DNA of 36,254 bases from Thermoplasmatota archaeon. GTDB lineage: Archaea > Thermoplasmatota > Penumbrarchaeia > Penumbrarchaeales > Penumbrarchaeaceae. This document shows, piece by piece, positions 34,686 through 36,254 of this stretch. The DNA is taken from contig JARVGK010000031.1 in assembly GCA_029762535.1 (NCBI GenBank), positions 1 through 36,254 on the forward strand, in the 5' to 3' direction. How positions within the stretch are numbered: position 1 is the first letter of the stretch; the number at the start of each line of letters is the position of its first letter. The notes beneath the pieces are model-generated. The model made no database searches. It saw only the letters and a list, made by a program, of their open reading frames with translations, and was not told where the DNA came from. The position numbers and the translations under genes are program-made.

Positions 34686-34692
34686 TTATATC
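34686..34692 (+). promoter_or_regulatory. TATA box of the winged-helix/TPR gene
   Basis: TTATATC is centred 24 nt before ATG 34713, with no clear Shine-Dalgarno sequence. This is compatible with a leaderless transcript. A 10-bp palindrome GATTTAAATC lies further upstream (34640-34649). Confidence 0.4.
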
Positions 34693-34712
34693 GGAAAAGG
34701 CGATGATGATTT

Positions 34713-36047
34713 ATGAGGGTGAGTACCAGGAATATGATCCTCTTCGTATTGGGTCATTTTTGTCGTAAGGATAGCATGTCTTCGATCGACCATGTCCGTT
34801 TCTGTGAAGCTCTCAAAATAACCGAAAGGACCCTTAACCAAAGCTTAGGCGATTTGAGGAATGAGGGATATACCAAAAGAGGGAAGAATGACGGCCTTTT
34901 CGATCATCTTCTCACGGAAAAGGGAGTGGAGGAATACCGCCGATTGATGGATGAGATCTACAAGCTTGAGCTTGTGCCGGATCTGCATGGTGTCTTGAAG
35001 AGATACAAGATGAGGTCGATCCTATCCAAAATAAGGGATCCGTTTATATCGGTCAAGATCATTCAAATAGTATCTACTGGTAAACCATACGAAATATTCG
35101 ATATCGTCGGCAACCAATTATCTATGGGTTCGACCATAAGGGAGAATGCTATCTTCGAAGAGATGGCCCGTGCGAACGGAGGTATATCCTACCCATTGGA
35201 TCATTACATCCGTTCAACGACATTCGTCGGTTACCGATCGGACGATCCCATTAAAGAAGAAAGCTACGATTCGAGGAACGAAATCCTCTACAGGGCGAAT
35301 CTTCTCAGGAGGACCGGCCGAGTCAAGGGATCCCTTCGTCTGTATATGGACATATTATCCGCTGATAGGATCGATCCCGGATGTTGGATAAGCTGCATTG
35401 TGGGGGTTATACAATGCACCAAAGCATTGGAGGGCCCGGAGATAGCGATCGCATTATGCAACAAGGCTCTGGAGGATACGTCCTTGAACGCATCTCATAG
35501 AGCGTATATATTGAAAACAAAAGCAGATATTCTCTCTGACATTTGCCTTCATGATCAGGCAGACGAGGCATATGTCCTCTCGCTCAGGATCTCCAGGGCT
35601 GAGAAGTTGAATGTTTTGAAAACGTTGATCATGAACAACATGGGCGTCAATTGGTTCCGGTGTAACAAGAGAGATGAAGCCGAGAAAGCTTGGCGTGATT
35701 GCCGCAGATCCGCTCAAGCGCATCGCCTTCCCTGGATCAAGACACTAAGCGAGATCAACCTCTCGGATATTTATGCGTTGAAAGGCATGTTCCGTACTGC
35801 CAAAGACCTGCTCAGATCATCCAGGTCTTTCATGTTGAAGGTCGGAGATATGGAAGGCGTATCGGAAGTTGACTTCAACCTGGCACTGGTGAGCATCGCG
35901 GAAGGGAAACGAGAGAGGGCGCTTGACCATTTTCGGAAATGCGAGGAGTTCCCTCTTGTGTACAGGGCAAAGGCATTGGAGAGGAGAGAGGTGATGAGGG
36001 AGCGTTTTGAGGGTAAAGGCTGGGGCTGGAAATGGGAGAGTACGTAA
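34713..36047 (+). CDS. winged-helix + tetratricopeptide-repeat protein
   Basis: This is a probable cytosolic regulator of 444 residues. The first about 80 residues resemble a winged helix of the MarR/PadR-like kind (FVLGHFCRKDSMSS, ITERTLNQSLGDLRNEGYTKRG, LTEKGVEEYRRLMDEI). The segment from about 160 to 430 consists of TPR-like helical pairs (ILYRANLLRRTGRVKGSLRL, LKTKADILSDICLHDQADEA, MNNMGVNWFRCNKRDEAEKA, NLSDIYALKGMFRTAKDLL, FNLALVSIAEGKRERALDHF). Thermoplasmatota and other archaea have many such proteins, with ligands and targets unknown. The gene is visibly more AT-rich than the metabolic genes and uses more GAA/AAA codons, as the AlbA_2 gene does. This may indicate a different origin or relaxed selection. 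Confidence 0.8.
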   Translation: MRVSTRNMILFVLGHFCRKDSMSSIDHVRFCEALKITERTLNQSLGDLRNEGYTKRGKNDGLFDHLLTEKGVEEYRRLMDEIYKLELVPDLHGVLKRYKMRSILSKIRDPFISVKIIQIVSTGKPYEIFDIVGNQLSMGSTIRENAIFEEMARANGGISYPLDHYIRSTTFVGYRSDDPIKEESYDSRNEILYRANLLRRTGRVKGSLRLYMDILSADRIDPGCWISCIVGVIQCTKALEGPEIAIALCNKALEDTSLNASHRAYILKTKADILSDICLHDQADEAYVLSLRISRAEKLNVLKTLIMNNMGVNWFRCNKRDEAEKAWRDCRRSAQAHRLPWIKTLSEINLSDIYALKGMFRTAKDLLRSSRSFMLKVGDMEGVSEVDFNLALVSIAEGKRERALDHFRKCEEFPLVYRAKALERREVMRERFEGKGWGWKWEST

Positions 36048-36126
36048 AAGTTTATAACACCCCCCCCTCTCAAAATGGCAGATCAGGATAATCATTATAT
36101 CCTCAAGGTAGTTATTATACCAGCTG

Positions 36127-36254
36127 ATGTTGACAAAGCGACAAAAAAGGTTCCTCGCTCTTTGTATCTCTCTTTCAGCTATGATCATTATCGTATTATT
36201 GATGCAGGAGAAAGCGTCAGCCACCTCTAATCCGGAGACCAGATGCCTGATCAT
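36127..36254 (+). CDS. N-terminus of an exported protein, cut by the window end
   Basis: ATG 36127 opens a frame that runs to the window edge (42 codons). It reads as a classic signal peptide: MLTKRQKRF basic region, LALCISLSAMIIIVLLM hydrophobic core, then QEKASA, a good cleavage site before TSNPE. TATA-like ATTATATC (36094-36101) lies about 28 nt upstream. The rest of the protein is outside the window. A surface repeat protein like the one at the left edge is possible but cannot be shown. Confidence 0.7.
   Translation, partial: MLTKRQKRFLALCISLSAMIIIVLLMQEKASATSNPETRCLI

Noticed and set aside
36075..36230. A 51-codon ORF starting ATG 36075 that overlaps the signal-peptide gene in another frame
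   Set aside because: It has no recognisable features, and the overlapping frame from 36127 encodes a textbook signal peptide that continues past the window end.

Overview
The window looks archaeal, most likely a euryarchaeote of the Thermoplasmatota (moderate confidence). It carries a geranylgeranylglyceryl phosphate synthase (archaeal ether lipid), an archaeal Sec11-type signal peptidase with a Ser/His centre, an Rqc2/NEMF homologue, a C/D box guide RNA with its own TATA box, and a strong preference for AGG/AGA arginine codons. TATA boxes sit 24-29 nt before several start codons, which suggests many leaderless transcripts. I see no ribosomal, tRNA or methanogenesis genes, so the lineage is not proven.

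Layout. 1-3779 is the 3' part of a giant GLUG/PKD surface protein anchored by a C-terminal membrane helix. 3862-5181 (-) is an AlbA_2/ATPase-like/winged-helix regulator with a pair of operator-like dyads upstream. 5362-5970 is a glyoxalase-II-like hydrolase. It converges on a minus-strand operon: Rqc2 homologue, CinA-N/MoaB-like protein, and an MmcQ/YjbR protein that appears to start at ACG. 9286-11295 is an unrecognised cytosolic beta-rich protein, convergent with signal peptidase (11299-12306, -). PfkB kinase (12370) and GGGP synthase (13493) flank a C/D box sRNA encoded on the minus strand at 13336-13394. GGGP synthase is followed by an overlapping MGMT-type gene, then FeoA with a palindrome inside its promoter.

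15087-18041 encodes the first of three PPDK/PEP-synthase-like ATP-grasp paralogues, with two receiver-like domains in front. 18148-23344 is a three-gene NuoE/NuoF/NuoG-GltD oxidoreductase operon, probably a soluble NAD(P)H/ferredoxin electron-confurcating or -bifurcating flavoenzyme. A calcineurin-like phosphoesterase follows. On the minus strand, 24225-30213 holds the other two PPDK-like paralogues as an operon, one with GAF-like and nucleotidyltransferase domains. Two glutamate dehydrogenases of different subfamilies follow (30270-31556 and 31704-33038, both -), and divergent from them a PurF-like protein whose glutaminase active site is lost. The right end has a winged-helix/TPR regulator and the first codons of another exported protein.

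How it may fit together (inference): glutamate dehydrogenases interconvert NAD(P)H, ammonia and glutamate. The NuoEFG-like complex could connect NAD(P)H to ferredoxin. The PurF-like enzyme could use free ammonia. The three PPDK-like proteins lack the phosphohistidine and pyruvate domains of true PEP synthase and look like an uncharacterised ATP-dependent signalling or modification system.
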